Part shown: positions 1-6,353 of the stretch, piece by piece
Position numbering within the stretch: position 1 is the first letter of the stretch
Layout: each line of letters starts with the position of its first letter
Origin: an uncultured Clostridium sp.
GTDB lineage: Bacteria; Bacillota; Clostridia; Christensenellales; Borkfalkiaceae
Assembly: GCA_900555925.1 (NCBI GenBank)
Contig: USMU01000059.1
Location: 1 to 10,353, forward strand
Reading direction: 5' to 3'
Length of the DNA stretch: 10,353 bases
Position numbers and translations under genes: made by a program
Notes under the pieces: model-generated
The model's database searches: none
The model's input: the letters and a program-made list of their open reading frames with translations, nothing else
Told to the model about the DNA's origin: nothing

Positions 1-17
1 GGAAGCGCTCCTTTTAT

Positions 18-365
18 TCAGTCCCCGAGCAATTCATTGCTGAGAGCAATAATTTTCGCTCCGTATTTTTTCTTTCTCGATGTAAGAATATGCCGATAAA
101 TAAAATAATTGACAGTGACCATAGCGATCCCGACCAAACCTATGGCGATTCCCAAAGGAGCCAAATTTCCGATGACCTTCATAGCGAGACACATGCCCGT
201 TCCGAGAATCAACGTGCCGGCTGTTCCAAACGTATAAGCAAAAATCTCCGCCGGACGTTTTATCCGTCTGTCCATTTTTTTCAGAGAATCTAATTTTGTT
301 TCTCCATGCTCAGTGTACTCGTCGCGCAGCCGATTTACAAATTTTCTTTCTTGTTGTCTGTCCAT
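18..365 (-). CDS. Small two-helix membrane protein, paralogue of the 137-aa protein
   Basis: 115 aa of unknown function. The layout is a charged N-terminal cytoplasmic segment (about residues 1–39), two hydrophobic helices (about 40–62 and 70–92), and a basic tail with RKKKYGAKIIALSNELL at 97–113. It is clearly related to the protein at 470–883: both have a KL-x-x-LK-x-x-D motif before helix 1, a FG-x-x-G-x-L-x-x-G-x-G pattern in helix 1, and KKKYG-x-x-I-x-x-LS-x-ELL at the end. The ATG is supported by GAGGAG eight bases upstream. It has its own promoter (398–403) with a phased TTAACA-type operator, so it is probably expressed under the regulator encoded at 2815–3486 even though it is separated from that operon by 104 bases. 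No catalytic motif is visible. Inferred role: small membrane effector or partner of the neighbouring signalling module. Confidence 0.85.
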   Translation of the reverse strand: MDRQQERKFVNRLRDEYTEHGETKLDSLKKMDRRIKRPAEIFAYTFGTAGTLILGTGMCLAMKVIGNLAPLGIAIGLVGIAMVTVNYFIYRHILTSRKKKYGAKIIALSNELLGD

Positions 366-397
366 AATGATTTCTCCTCGATTGATTTTGTAGTCCT

Positions 398-473
398 ATT
401 ATAGCAGACAATTGTTTTTCTTTCGTTTGAATTTTGTTAATCAAAAGTATTTATCTTGTAAATATTTTGTTAA
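398..473 (-). promoter_or_regulatory. Promoter of the 115-aa gene with 11-bp-phased TTAACA operator
   Basis: Reading the minus strand, TATAAT lies at 398–403, preceded by TGC (an extended -10). No good -35 hexamer lies 16–18 bases upstream. Instead there are TTAACA-like hexamers on an 11-bp period: TTAACA 468–473, TTTACA 457–462, AATACT 446–451 (poor), TTAACA 435–440, CAAACG 424–429 (poor), AAAACA 413–418. The 11-bp direct-repeat period with TT(A/T)ACA units matches what is known for PhoP/PhoB-family operators. The distal box overlaps the stop codon of the upstream gene. The missing -35 suggests activator dependence (inference). Confidence 0.7.
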
Positions 474-883
474 TCCGAACTTTTCGAATCTGTCCGTTCA
501 TTCAAAAGTTCTCGGCTCAATCGTAAAATTTCAGGTCCATACTTTTTCTTATTTCTCTGAAAAATAATGCGATAGAGAGGATAAGCGGCGCCCGCAAAAC
601 AAGCACCCAATGCACAGACGACGCTTCCCCAAACAATTAAAGCCCAAGAGAGCACCATACTCAATCCCAAGCCGAAAACAAGTACTCCGAAAACACCGAA
701 AGAGAATGCAACCAGCTTTGCCGTATTCCTGACGAAGAAATCCAAGGATTTCAAGCGCTCCAATTTTTCGTTGTTTTTGGCATCGGGCAAATATTGACTG
801 CGAATTTCTTCTATCTCTTTTCGTTCGGTCTCTGTCGGAGCAGAATAAGTATAATTAAATTTGTTTCGATTTTCTTCCTGCAT
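470..883 (-). CDS. Small two-helix membrane protein, last gene of the two-component operon
   Basis: 137 aa of unknown function. It has a charged cytoplasmic N-terminus (1–54), two hydrophobic helices (about 55–78 and 82–107), and a basic then polar tail with NKKKYGPEILRLSRELL at 111–127. It is a paralogue of the 115-aa protein downstream, with about 15 extra N-terminal residues and a longer C-terminus. The ATG overlaps the end of the preceding 305-aa gene by 29 bases, so the two are probably translationally coupled; AGAGGAA lies about nine bases upstream. No further Met occurs before helix 1, which supports this start. I see no terminator after the stop codon, so transcripts could run on into the paralogue. 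Function unknown; a role as accessory or target of the kinase is inferred only from context. Confidence 0.85.
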   Translation of the reverse strand: MQEENRNKFNYTYSAPTETERKEIEEIRSQYLPDAKNNEKLERLKSLDFFVRNTAKLVAFSFGVFGVLVFGLGLSMVLSWALIVWGSVVCALGACFAGAAYPLYRIIFQRNKKKYGPEILRLSRELLNERTDSKSSD

Positions 884-1772
884 TTTGTTTTTCCTCTTTT
901 AAGCGACGAAGTCTTGTATTAGCGACAATCGACATTCCGATACCTATCCCTATCGTCATGAGACAAGCTGTTCCGCCGGTCGCTGCATTCATTAGCGGCA
1001 TACCCTCTCCCTCTGAAAAAGTTCCGATCAAAGCGACTTGCAACGGAACCAAGGAAGTCATTGCGTCTACAAAACCGATATTCCTGAGCGCTTGCACTGC
1101 GGGATCGTTGAACCGTTTTGCCTTAAATATATTGCTTATGGCCAATATCACCCGATAAAACGTATATGCGGCGGTCGCATAAATCATGATTTCCGAAGAA
1201 GCCTCCGTATTCTTTTCGGAAAGAACCATCTGCGTGACGGCGGGGATCATTGCAACGGACAATCCGATTAAAGCAAACCCGCAGGCACGATAAATTCTAA
1301 CTTTCTTTTCCTCGTCGCCTTCGTCCGCCTTCCGCGCTCCGCGAAGAATCGCGAAACGAAGCGCTCCCAAGGCAAAATGATATCCGGAGAGCGCCCCATA
1401 CCATACAGAGCGAAAAACGATCCCCATTATAGCTTCAAATACGGCATACGCGGCATTTACGACAAAAGAAACGAATGCAAAGGCGGAGGAGCGAAATCCG
1501 TAATCATGGACAAATTTTTTTGTAAACGAATACCTGTCCGCGACATTTGAAATTTTTTTCTTCATCTTTTTTCCCATACGCACCAACGTATAGATAGAAT
1601 AAGACAAAGTGATTGCGGCGGCCGCATATACGACATACACGGCGGGAGCTGAAAAATCCGTCGCCACACATATAAGAGAAGCGGCGACCGTCACAAGAGT
1701 CAAAAGATAGACGATGATCAAAAAAATTCCGTTAGGAGATTTGAGAAATTCAAAAAATCTGTTCTTTTTCAT
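855..1772 (-). CDS. Multi-spanning membrane protein of unknown function, linked to the two-component system
   Basis: 305 aa with about eight hydrophobic segments (roughly 15–35, 43–64, 96–118, 122–144, 160–182, 194–215, 232–252, 264–284). Basic loops lie between helices 2 and 3 (RMGKKMKKK, 65–73) and between helices 4 and 5 (ARKADEGDEEKK, 146–157), and the tail after 285 is very basic. It has no Walker motif and no transporter, protease or glycosyltransferase signature that I recognise. Its ATG overlaps the kinase stop codon in ATGA, and its 3' end overlaps the next gene by 29 bases. This makes it an integral part of the regulator–kinase operon. It may be a partner that feeds the signal to the kinase, or an output of the system; sequence alone does not decide. 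Confidence 0.85.
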   Translation of the reverse strand: MKKNRFFEFLKSPNGIFLIIVYLLTLVTVAASLICVATDFSAPAVYVVYAAAAITLSYSIYTLVRMGKKMKKKISNVADRYSFTKKFVHDYGFRSSAFAFVSFVVNAAYAVFEAIMGIVFRSVWYGALSGYHFALGALRFAILRGARKADEGDEEKKVRIYRACGFALIGLSVAMIPAVTQMVLSEKNTEASSEIMIYATAAYTFYRVILAISNIFKAKRFNDPAVQALRNIGFVDAMTSLVPLQVALIGTFSEGEGMPLMNAATGGTACLMTIGIGIGMSIVANTRLRRLKEEKQNAGRKSKQI

Positions 1773-2818
1773 CGCGCGTCTTTCCGTAATTTGACGGTAA
1801 AAGTGCTGCCTTTCCCCAATTCGCTGGAAACTCCGATTTCCCCGCCCAAAATATCGATGACTTTCTTGACTAATGCAAGTCCCAGTCCGTTGCCTTCTCG
1901 GGAATGGGAGGTATCTCCCTGATAAAATTTGTCGAAAATATGCACGCCCGTTTCCGACGACATTCCGCAGCCCGTATCGGAAATGACAAACACGGCCGCC
2001 CCTCCTTCTTCCTTTAAGGAAATTTCGATTTTTCCGCCCTCATCGGTAAATTTTACCGCATTGGATATCAGATTATTCCAAACCAATTCGAGACAGCTTT
2101 CATCGGAAACAGCGGTAACTTCTCGAATATCGCAATCGAGCTGCAAGCCTTTTTTATCGATTTCTTCTGCAAATTGCAGAATACATTCTGTCAGAGATTC
2201 ATCTAAACGTATTTCCGCCTTTTGGGGAGTAATGGTCTGATTTTCCAATTTACTGAGCTTCAAAACATTGGAGGTAAGTGCCGCCAGCCGCTTTGCGGCC
2301 GCAGACAGCGTATCGGCATATTCTTTTCTTCTCTCGGGCGAAGGTTCCTCTTTCAGCATGGATGCATAATTTTGTATAACCGACAGCGGAGTTTTTATTT
2401 CGTGAGACACATTTGAAATGAAATCCGTCTTCAAAAGTTCATTTTTTTCCAGCTCCTCCGTCATGCGATTGAGATTGTCCATAATCATGTCATATTCATC
2501 GTAGCGGCTCCAAGAGTGCGACGGCTGTATTCGAACGGAAAAGTCTCCTTTCGTAATACGTTCCGTCGCTTCGAGAATTTTTTCTACCGGCCTTTCCACT
2601 GTCAGCTTTCTCCGAACGGCATCTATGGCGACATAAACCGTCGTCAAAAGAAAAATATTCAGTAACGACAGCCCCGCGCTCAAAGCGCGATTACCGCCGC
2701 TGCGCTCGGATACCGCAGAATACAGGAGAATAGAGCTCGAAGCGACGAGCGTCACCGAAACGAACATCCAAAAATATCCCCATGCGGAAAAGCGCGTCTT
2801 ATGCGTTTTCCTTTTCAT
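1769..2818 (-). CDS. Sensor histidine kinase with a minimal extracytoplasmic loop
   Basis: 349 aa, membrane-bound histidine kinase that should autophosphorylate and pass phosphate to the regulator encoded just upstream. Two hydrophobic helices (about 13–35 and 46–66) are joined by only some ten residues (SERSGGNRAL region), so there is no room for an extracytoplasmic sensor domain. A HAMP-like segment follows (about 67–125). The H box SNVSHEIKTPLS contains the phospho-accepting His139. The ATPase domain has the N box WNNLISNAVKF (247–257), G1 DTGCGM (281–286), the F box IFDKFYQGD (294–302) and G2 GNGLGLALVKK (309–319), so all catalytic boxes are present. The start overlaps the regulator stop codon in ATGA. 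The architecture matches intramembrane-sensing kinases, which often respond to partner membrane proteins or membrane stress; the next gene is such a candidate partner. Confidence 0.95.
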   Translation of the reverse strand: MKRKTHKTRFSAWGYFWMFVSVTLVASSSILLYSAVSERSGGNRALSAGLSLLNIFLLTTVYVAIDAVRRKLTVERPVEKILEATERITKGDFSVRIQPSHSWSRYDEYDMIMDNLNRMTEELEKNELLKTDFISNVSHEIKTPLSVIQNYASMLKEEPSPERRKEYADTLSAAAKRLAALTSNVLKLSKLENQTITPQKAEIRLDESLTECILQFAEEIDKKGLQLDCDIREVTAVSDESCLELVWNNLISNAVKFTDEGGKIEISLKEEGGAAVFVISDTGCGMSSETGVHIFDKFYQGDTSHSREGNGLGLALVKKVIDILGGEIGVSSELGKGSTFTVKLRKDAR

Positions 2819-3486
2819 TTCAATACCGCCTTATATCCCAAACCGTGGACGGTGACAATTTCAAATCCCGTACAATTCGCCGTCTTTTCCCTGAGTTTCA
2901 CGATATATACATCTACCGTCCTCGACGTAGCAGAGGAATCAAATCCCCAAAACTCCTCCATGAGCTGCGGTCTGGAAAAAGTTTTTTTCGGGTAGGAAAG
3001 CAGTTTATATAATAAATCGAACTCCCTAACCGTAAGCGACAATTCCTCTCCGTCTACATAGGCGGTATGTTCCTCTTTATCCATGACGAGATTTCCTGCT
3101 TCGATTTTATTTCCCGCCTCAATTTTCGCACGTCTGAGAAGCGCCCCTACGCGGAGTCGCAATTCGTCGAGTTCAAAAGGCTTGACGAGATAATCGTCTA
3201 TTCCGATAGAAAAGCCTTTCTTTTTCGCAGGCATGTCGTCGCGAGCGGAAATAAACAAAATCGGCAAAGCCTTATCGACGGTACGAATTTCCTGAGCAAG
3301 AGCGAATCCGTCCATACCCGGCATCATAATATCGCTGACGACCATATCGAATTTATCCCTGTCCATTTGCTCCAAAGCGCTCTTTCCGTTCAAGCAACCT
3401 TTTATTCCGTAGCCGGCTTCGACAAGACATCTGCATATCGCCTCATTGATCTGTTCGTCGTCTTCTACCACCAAAATCTTAGCCAT
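2815..3486 (-). CDS. OmpR/PhoB-family response regulator
   Basis: 223 aa DNA-binding response regulator, first gene of the operon. The receiver domain (about 1–118) has acidic Asp9/Asp10, phospho-acceptor Asp52 in VVSDIMMPGMDG, Ser80 in the Thr/Ser position and Lys102 in LVKPFE. The C-terminal winged helix (about 133–222) has LTVREFDLLYKLL, the recognition-helix segment ATSRTVDVYIVKLREK and the closing VHGLGYK hairpin, all typical of this family. The linker contains an exact repeat of KIEAGN (121–126 and 127–132). The ribosome binding site is weak (GGACGGGT upstream of ATG). Its promoter carries TTAACA repeats phased at 11 bp, of the kind this family binds, so autoregulation is likely (inference). 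Partner kinase: the overlapping downstream gene. Confidence 0.95.
   Translation of the reverse strand: MAKILVVEDDEQINEAICRCLVEAGYGIKGCLNGKSALEQMDRDKFDMVVSDIMMPGMDGFALAQEIRTVDKALPILFISARDDMPAKKKGFSIGIDDYLVKPFELDELRLRVGALLRRAKIEAGNKIEAGNLVMDKEEHTAYVDGEELSLTVREFDLLYKLLSYPKKTFSRPQLMEEFWGFDSSATSRTVDVYIVKLREKTANCTGFEIVTVHGLGYKAVLK
3091..3126 (-). repeat. Two tandem 18-bp copies encoding KIEAGN in the regulator linker
   Basis: Copies at 3109–3126 and 3091–3108 differ at three bases, all synonymous third positions (ATT/ATC, GAG/GAA, GCG/GCA). The repeat lengthens the linker between receiver and DNA-binding domain by six residues. Confidence 0.9.
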
Positions 3487-3509
3487 TTTTTACCCGTCCG
3501 TTTTTTATT

Positions 3510-3574
3510 ATTATACAGCAATTTTGTTTTGCTATTGCTAAAAAATTGTTAAACTTTTGTTAAAGAGAACTATT
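3510..3574 (-). promoter_or_regulatory. Promoter of the two-component operon with phased TTAACA boxes
   Basis: TATAAT at 3510–3515 (minus strand), with no good -35 at normal spacing. Hexamers on an 11-bp period upstream: AAAACA 3525–3530, TTAGCA 3536–3541, TTAACA 3547–3552, TTAACA 3558–3563, AATAGT 3569–3574. The TTAACA at 3547–3552 is 31 bases from the -10, and AAAACA is 9 bases from it. Both distances are identical in the promoter at 398–473. The expected transcript start near 3503 leaves a leader of under 20 bases. Family knowledge: PhoP/PhoB-type regulators bind such repeats. Binding by the encoded regulator itself is inferred. Confidence 0.72.
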
Positions 3575-3625
3575 TTGTCTTATACCTTTCAAATGAGTTG
3601 TCATAGGATAAATTTTTTGAGATAA

Positions 3626-3658
3626 AGAAAAGTCCGTTACGGGGTAACAGACTTTTCT
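3626..3658 (-). terminator. Intrinsic terminator of ssrA
   Basis: The arms 3626–3640 and 3644–3658 form a 15-bp stem with a 3-base loop. In the minus-strand RNA all positions pair, counting one G·U (3635/3649); on the plus strand the same position is a C/A mismatch, which supports minus-strand use. The stem base is A/U-rich and is followed by a short U-containing tail (TTTATC), so the U tract is modest. It sits about 80 bases after the tmRNA 3' end and before the two-component promoter. Confidence 0.75.
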
Positions 3659-3737
3659 GAAAATTTGTTTTACAAACGGCTCGGCGGGCTCATACATTAT
3701 CAAATACACACCGCCGCCTGTGCGCATTTACTTGTTA

Positions 3738-4105
3738 TGGTGGAGGTGGTGAGAGTCGAACTCACGTCTTACTCGGCTGCCAAAAAACTTTCTACATACT
3801 TAGTTTATCTTTTTTTCTTAAAACCGCAACGCGGATAAACACGCTTTACGTTTCGCAGGAAGCTGAATAATCCCGGCAAACACTTCCAGATTCCTCCGAG
3901 ATTTTTCCGTCTCTTTGACGCCGCACCCCCGACCGACGGATAAATCGGGCGCGACGTTCGTTATAAAATAACGAGTTTACGCAGCAAGTGCGTAATCTGC
4001 ATTGTTATCTGCATTTAAATTTAGGCGGAATGTTTTTTATGCGGGCACTCCGTCCGCAGTATGCTTATTTTCTCGCTCACCGGCAATCGAATCCGGTGCA
4101 CCCCC
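3738..4105 (-). ncRNA. ssrA: tmRNA (transfer-messenger RNA)
   Basis: 368-nt one-piece tmRNA that, with SmpB, rescues stalled ribosomes and tags the incomplete peptide for proteolysis. The 5' end GGGGGTG (4105–4099) pairs with CACCTCC (3748–3742) as a 7-bp acceptor stem, with a G·U at the third pair, the alanyl-tRNA synthetase identity element. Discriminator A (3741) is followed by encoded CCA (3740–3738). The T arm has GTTCGACTC, and the 5' domain has GGATTCGA, as in other tmRNAs. The internal reading frame (4012–3977) encodes ADNNADYALAA then TAA. The gene has its own promoter directly after plsY and its own terminator. The length and all hallmarks fit an intact gene. Confidence 0.97.
3977..4012 (-). 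other. tmRNA tag-peptide reading frame
   Basis: The resume codon GCA (4012–4010) follows ATTTAAAT. The frame reads A-D-N-N-A-D-Y-A-L-A-A and stops at TAA (3979–3977). The C-terminal ALAA is the recognised protease signal of bacterial tags. An uncoded alanine carried by tmRNA precedes the first encoded residue. Confidence 0.93.
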
Positions 4106-4156
4106 ATGGGATAGAAACAAAAGCGGAATTTAGGCCTCTTTTATTTCCTTATCATT

Positions 4157-4185
4157 ATTATACACGTTTTTCCTTGAAATGTAAA
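4157..4185 (-). promoter_or_regulatory. ssrA promoter
   Basis: The -35 TTTACA (4180–4185) and -10 TATAAT (4157–4162) are 17 bases apart, close to the vegetative sigma consensus. The -35 lies only six bases past the plsY stop codon. Initiation near 4150 would give a 5' leader of about 45 bases, removed by RNase P to form the mature end at 4105. Confidence 0.85.
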
Positions 4186-4191
4186 CACTTT

Positions 4192-4917
4192 TCAGGCTTT
4201 TTTCTTACGATGAATCATCTTTTTGACGGAAGTATGATGTTCTTCTCCCGAAAGGAGGCGCATAATATTCTTTCTGTGAGCCACCCAAGTCAAAACATTG
4301 ATTGCCAGAATCAGCATAAACAATATGATGACATAAGGATTAGACGGTTCTGAACGATAGCGCAAAAAGAAGATAACGCCCTGCCAAAGGCCAAACCCCG
4401 CGACGCCGATCAAGGAGCCCATAGAACCCCATTCCGTCGCCACGATATAAAAGGCGATCAGCCAAAATGCCGCAAAACCTATGAGCAAAAACCAAGGATT
4501 TTCGCAGCCGAGATTGATCCAAAAAAGTCCCAGCGTAGATGCAATGCCCTTTCCGCCCTTGAATTTCATGGTAACGGGGAAAATATGTCCGATAATCACC
4601 CATACCCCGCAGAAATAGCGGGTAAAGTCGGAAACGAGAACGTTCGTCCCCGCGAAGCAATATTTTCGATACACGAAATAACTGATAAGCGCAGGAATAC
4701 CGCCCTTGAAAGCATCGCAAAAAAAGGTGATAATTCCCACTTTCAACCCGAACTCGCGGGTCATGTTCATAGTGCCGGGATTTCCGCTTCCGATTTTTGT
4801 TATATCCTTATGCTTGAATCTCGCAATCATTTTTGCGAAATTGAAACATCCGATAAAATAGCAGACGACGGCGATAATGACAAACTCATACCACCTTTCC
4901 GAAAAGGCCCACTCCAT
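4192..4917 (-). CDS. plsY: Acyl-phosphate:glycerol-3-phosphate acyltransferase PlsY
   Basis: 241 aa integral membrane enzyme that transfers an acyl group from acyl-phosphate to glycerol-3-phosphate, giving lysophosphatidate, the first acylation in phospholipid synthesis. The family motifs are in order: SGNPGTMNM (44–52), DAFKGG (68–73), GHIFP (110–114) followed by KFKGGKG (118–124), and the C-terminal HRKNIMRLLSGEE (214–226). There are several hydrophobic helices. It is longer than the roughly 200 residues usual for PlsY: the extra length lies in the loop around 83–100, around 138–142, and in a basic tail (KKMIHRKKKA). AAAGGAG seven bases before the ATG overlaps the der stop region, so it is probably translated from a der–plsY transcript. 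No terminator separates it from ssrA. Confidence 0.95.
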   Translation of the reverse strand: MEWAFSERWYEFVIIAVVCYFIGCFNFAKMIARFKHKDITKIGSGNPGTMNMTREFGLKVGIITFFCDAFKGGIPALISYFVYRKYCFAGTNVLVSDFTRYFCGVWVIIGHIFPVTMKFKGGKGIASTLGLFWINLGCENPWFLLIGFAAFWLIAFYIVATEWGSMGSLIGVAGFGLWQGVIFFLRYRSEPSNPYVIILFMLILAINVLTWVAHRKNIMRLLSGEEHHTSVKKMIHRKKKA

Positions 4918-4929
4918 AGCCGCTCTCCT

Positions 4930-6243
4930 TTAAGTTTCTTCCTTCTTTTCGCGCGGAATAATCTTTATCGGCGTTCCCGAAAAATCGTAAGCCGCGCGGA
5001 TCGTGTTTTCGAGATACCTCTCATAAGAAAAATGCAACAACCCTTCGTCATTGACGAACAGAACGAAGGTCGGCGGACAGACGCCCACCTGAGAGGAAAA
5101 ATATACCTTCATGCGGCGGCCGAGATAGGAAGGCGGCTCGTTGAGCCGCACGGCGTCGCCGATCAAATCATTGAGCGCCCCCGTGGGAATTCTGAACGTA
5201 GCATGCGCGTATACTTCCTCCGCCGCCCGAAGAATTTTATCTACCCGCTGCCCCGTCTTGGCAGAAATATACACGGACTTATAGTAATTCATAAATTTTA
5301 AGTCCTGCGCCAATTTTTCCTCAAATTTATTTACGGTATGCGTATCCTTCTCGATTAAATCCCATTTATTCATGAGAATGACGGAGGGCTTTCCCTGCTC
5401 GTGCACATAGCCGATAATTTTTACGTCCTGCTCGGTCAATCCCTCCGAACTGTCCACCACCAAAAGACAGACGTCGCTGCGCCGCACGGCATCGAAGGCG
5501 CGCATATTACTGTAATACTCCACGCTGTCGTCCACATTCTTTTTTTTGCGGATTCCCGCCGTATCGATGAGCGTATACTTCTTTCCGTCCCGCTCGAACA
5601 GCGTATCGATGGCGTCCCGCGTCGTTCCCGCCATGGGCGTGACAATGCTGCGCTCCGCCCCCAGAAGCCTGTTTACCAAACTGGATTTTCCCGCATTGGG
5701 TTTCCCCACCACGGCAATTTTTAAGGATTCCACGGGTTCCGAAGTATTTTCGGGAAAAAGAGAAACAGCCTCGTCGAGAACGTCCCCGATTCCCTGCGAA
5801 TGTTCCGCGGAAACCGCAAACGGCTCTCCGAGTCCGAGAGAGTAAAATTCAAATATTTTATCGGGGGAATATTCGTCGATTTTATTGACGACGAGAATCA
5901 CGGGCTTTTTGCTGCGGCGGAGAATATCCGCCACATCGTAATCGGAAGGCGTAAGCCCCTCCCGTCCGTCCGTGAGGAACAAAATGACGTCCGCCGTATC
6001 GATGGCGACGTCCGCCTGCTTTGCGATTTCCTTCCACATCACGTCGTCCGATTTAAGCTCGATACCGCCCGTATCCACCATCGTAAAATGCTTTCCCCGC
6101 CATTCCCCGTCTGCATACAGCCTGTCGCGCGTGACACCAGGGCGGTTTTCCGTAATGGAGATCTTCCGTCCCGCCACTTTATTGAAAAATGTACTTTTTC
6201 CCACATTGGGCCGCCCCACAAGGGCAATCAGAGGGTTCGCCAT
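4930..6243 (-). CDS. der: GTPase Der (EngA), ribosome assembly factor
   Basis: 437 aa, the usual length. Der is a double GTPase that binds the large ribosomal subunit late in assembly. First G domain: P-loop GRPNVGKS (10–17), DTGG (57–60), NKID (120–123), SAE (145–147). Second G domain: GKPNAGKS (180–187), DTAG (227–230), NKWD (292–295), SAK (327–329). A KH-like C-terminal domain follows from about 350, including RIPTGALN and the LENTIR segment that matches other Der proteins. The ATG has AAAGGAG five bases upstream and a strong promoter about 25 bases further. First gene of a der–plsY unit, 12 bases before plsY. No missing motif. Confidence 0.98.
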   Translation of the reverse strand: MANPLIALVGRPNVGKSTFFNKVAGRKISITENRPGVTRDRLYADGEWRGKHFTMVDTGGIELKSDDVMWKEIAKQADVAIDTADVILFLTDGREGLTPSDYDVADILRRSKKPVILVVNKIDEYSPDKIFEFYSLGLGEPFAVSAEHSQGIGDVLDEAVSLFPENTSEPVESLKIAVVGKPNAGKSSLVNRLLGAERSIVTPMAGTTRDAIDTLFERDGKKYTLIDTAGIRKKKNVDDSVEYYSNMRAFDAVRRSDVCLLVVDSSEGLTEQDVKIIGYVHEQGKPSVILMNKWDLIEKDTHTVNKFEEKLAQDLKFMNYYKSVYISAKTGQRVDKILRAAEEVYAHATFRIPTGALNDLIGDAVRLNEPPSYLGRRMKVYFSSQVGVCPPTFVLFVNDEGLLHFSYERYLENTIRAAYDFSGTPIKIIPREKKEET

Positions 6244-6268
6244 AATATCTCCTTTGTTTTACCAAATC

Positions 6269-6297
6269 ATTATACCGTTTTTCGCGGCTTTTGTAAA
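6269..6297 (-). promoter_or_regulatory. Promoter of der–plsY
   Basis: The -35 TTTACA (6292–6297) and -10 TATAAT (6269–6274) have a 17-base spacer on the minus strand. The -35 directly follows the U tract of the preceding terminator, so the transcription units are packed with almost no spare sequence. The leader to the der ATG is about 20 bases. Confidence 0.82.
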
Positions 6298-6302
6298 GAA
6301 AA

Positions 6303-6333
6303 AAAGCGGCAATTCCCAAAAGAATCCCGCTTT
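6303..6333 (-). terminator. Intrinsic terminator after the Thr-rich membrane protein gene
   Basis: Minus-strand stem AAAGCGG (6333–6327) with CCGCTTT (6309–6303), extended by GATTC/GAATT across a one-base bulge, and a six-base loop. A run of seven T (6305–6299) overlaps the end of the stem and continues as CTTT. Good rho-independent terminator for the gene at 6354–6662. Confidence 0.88.
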
Positions 6334-6353
6334 TCTCTTGTTTTTTCGGATAC

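Noticed and set aside
3067..3552. Plus-strand open frame of 161 codons
   Set aside because: It is antisense to the response regulator and its promoter; low-complexity hydrophobic end and no family match.
3664..3676. Small dyad TTTGT-TTT-ACAAA between ssrA and its terminator
   Set aside because: Five A/T-rich pairs with no supporting context; the stronger hairpin next to it explains termination.
3738..3770. Possible tRNA 3' half (GTTCGACTC arm with CCA)
   Set aside because: The matching 5' half lies about 330 bases away and encloses a tag frame, so it belongs to the tmRNA.
3988..4353. Plus-strand open frame of 121 codons
   Set aside because: It runs antisense through the tmRNA and its promoter into plsY, all of which are well supported.
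4585..5301. Plus-strand open frame of 238 codons opposite plsY and der
   Set aside because: It lies antisense to two genes with intact family motifs, has no plausible ribosome binding site context or recognisable domain, and spans their junction.
6292..6297. TTTACA before der (and the one at 4180–4185 before ssrA) as further regulator boxes
   Set aside because: Both are 17 bases from a TATAAT and single, without an 11-bp repeat; they are better explained as -35 hexamers.
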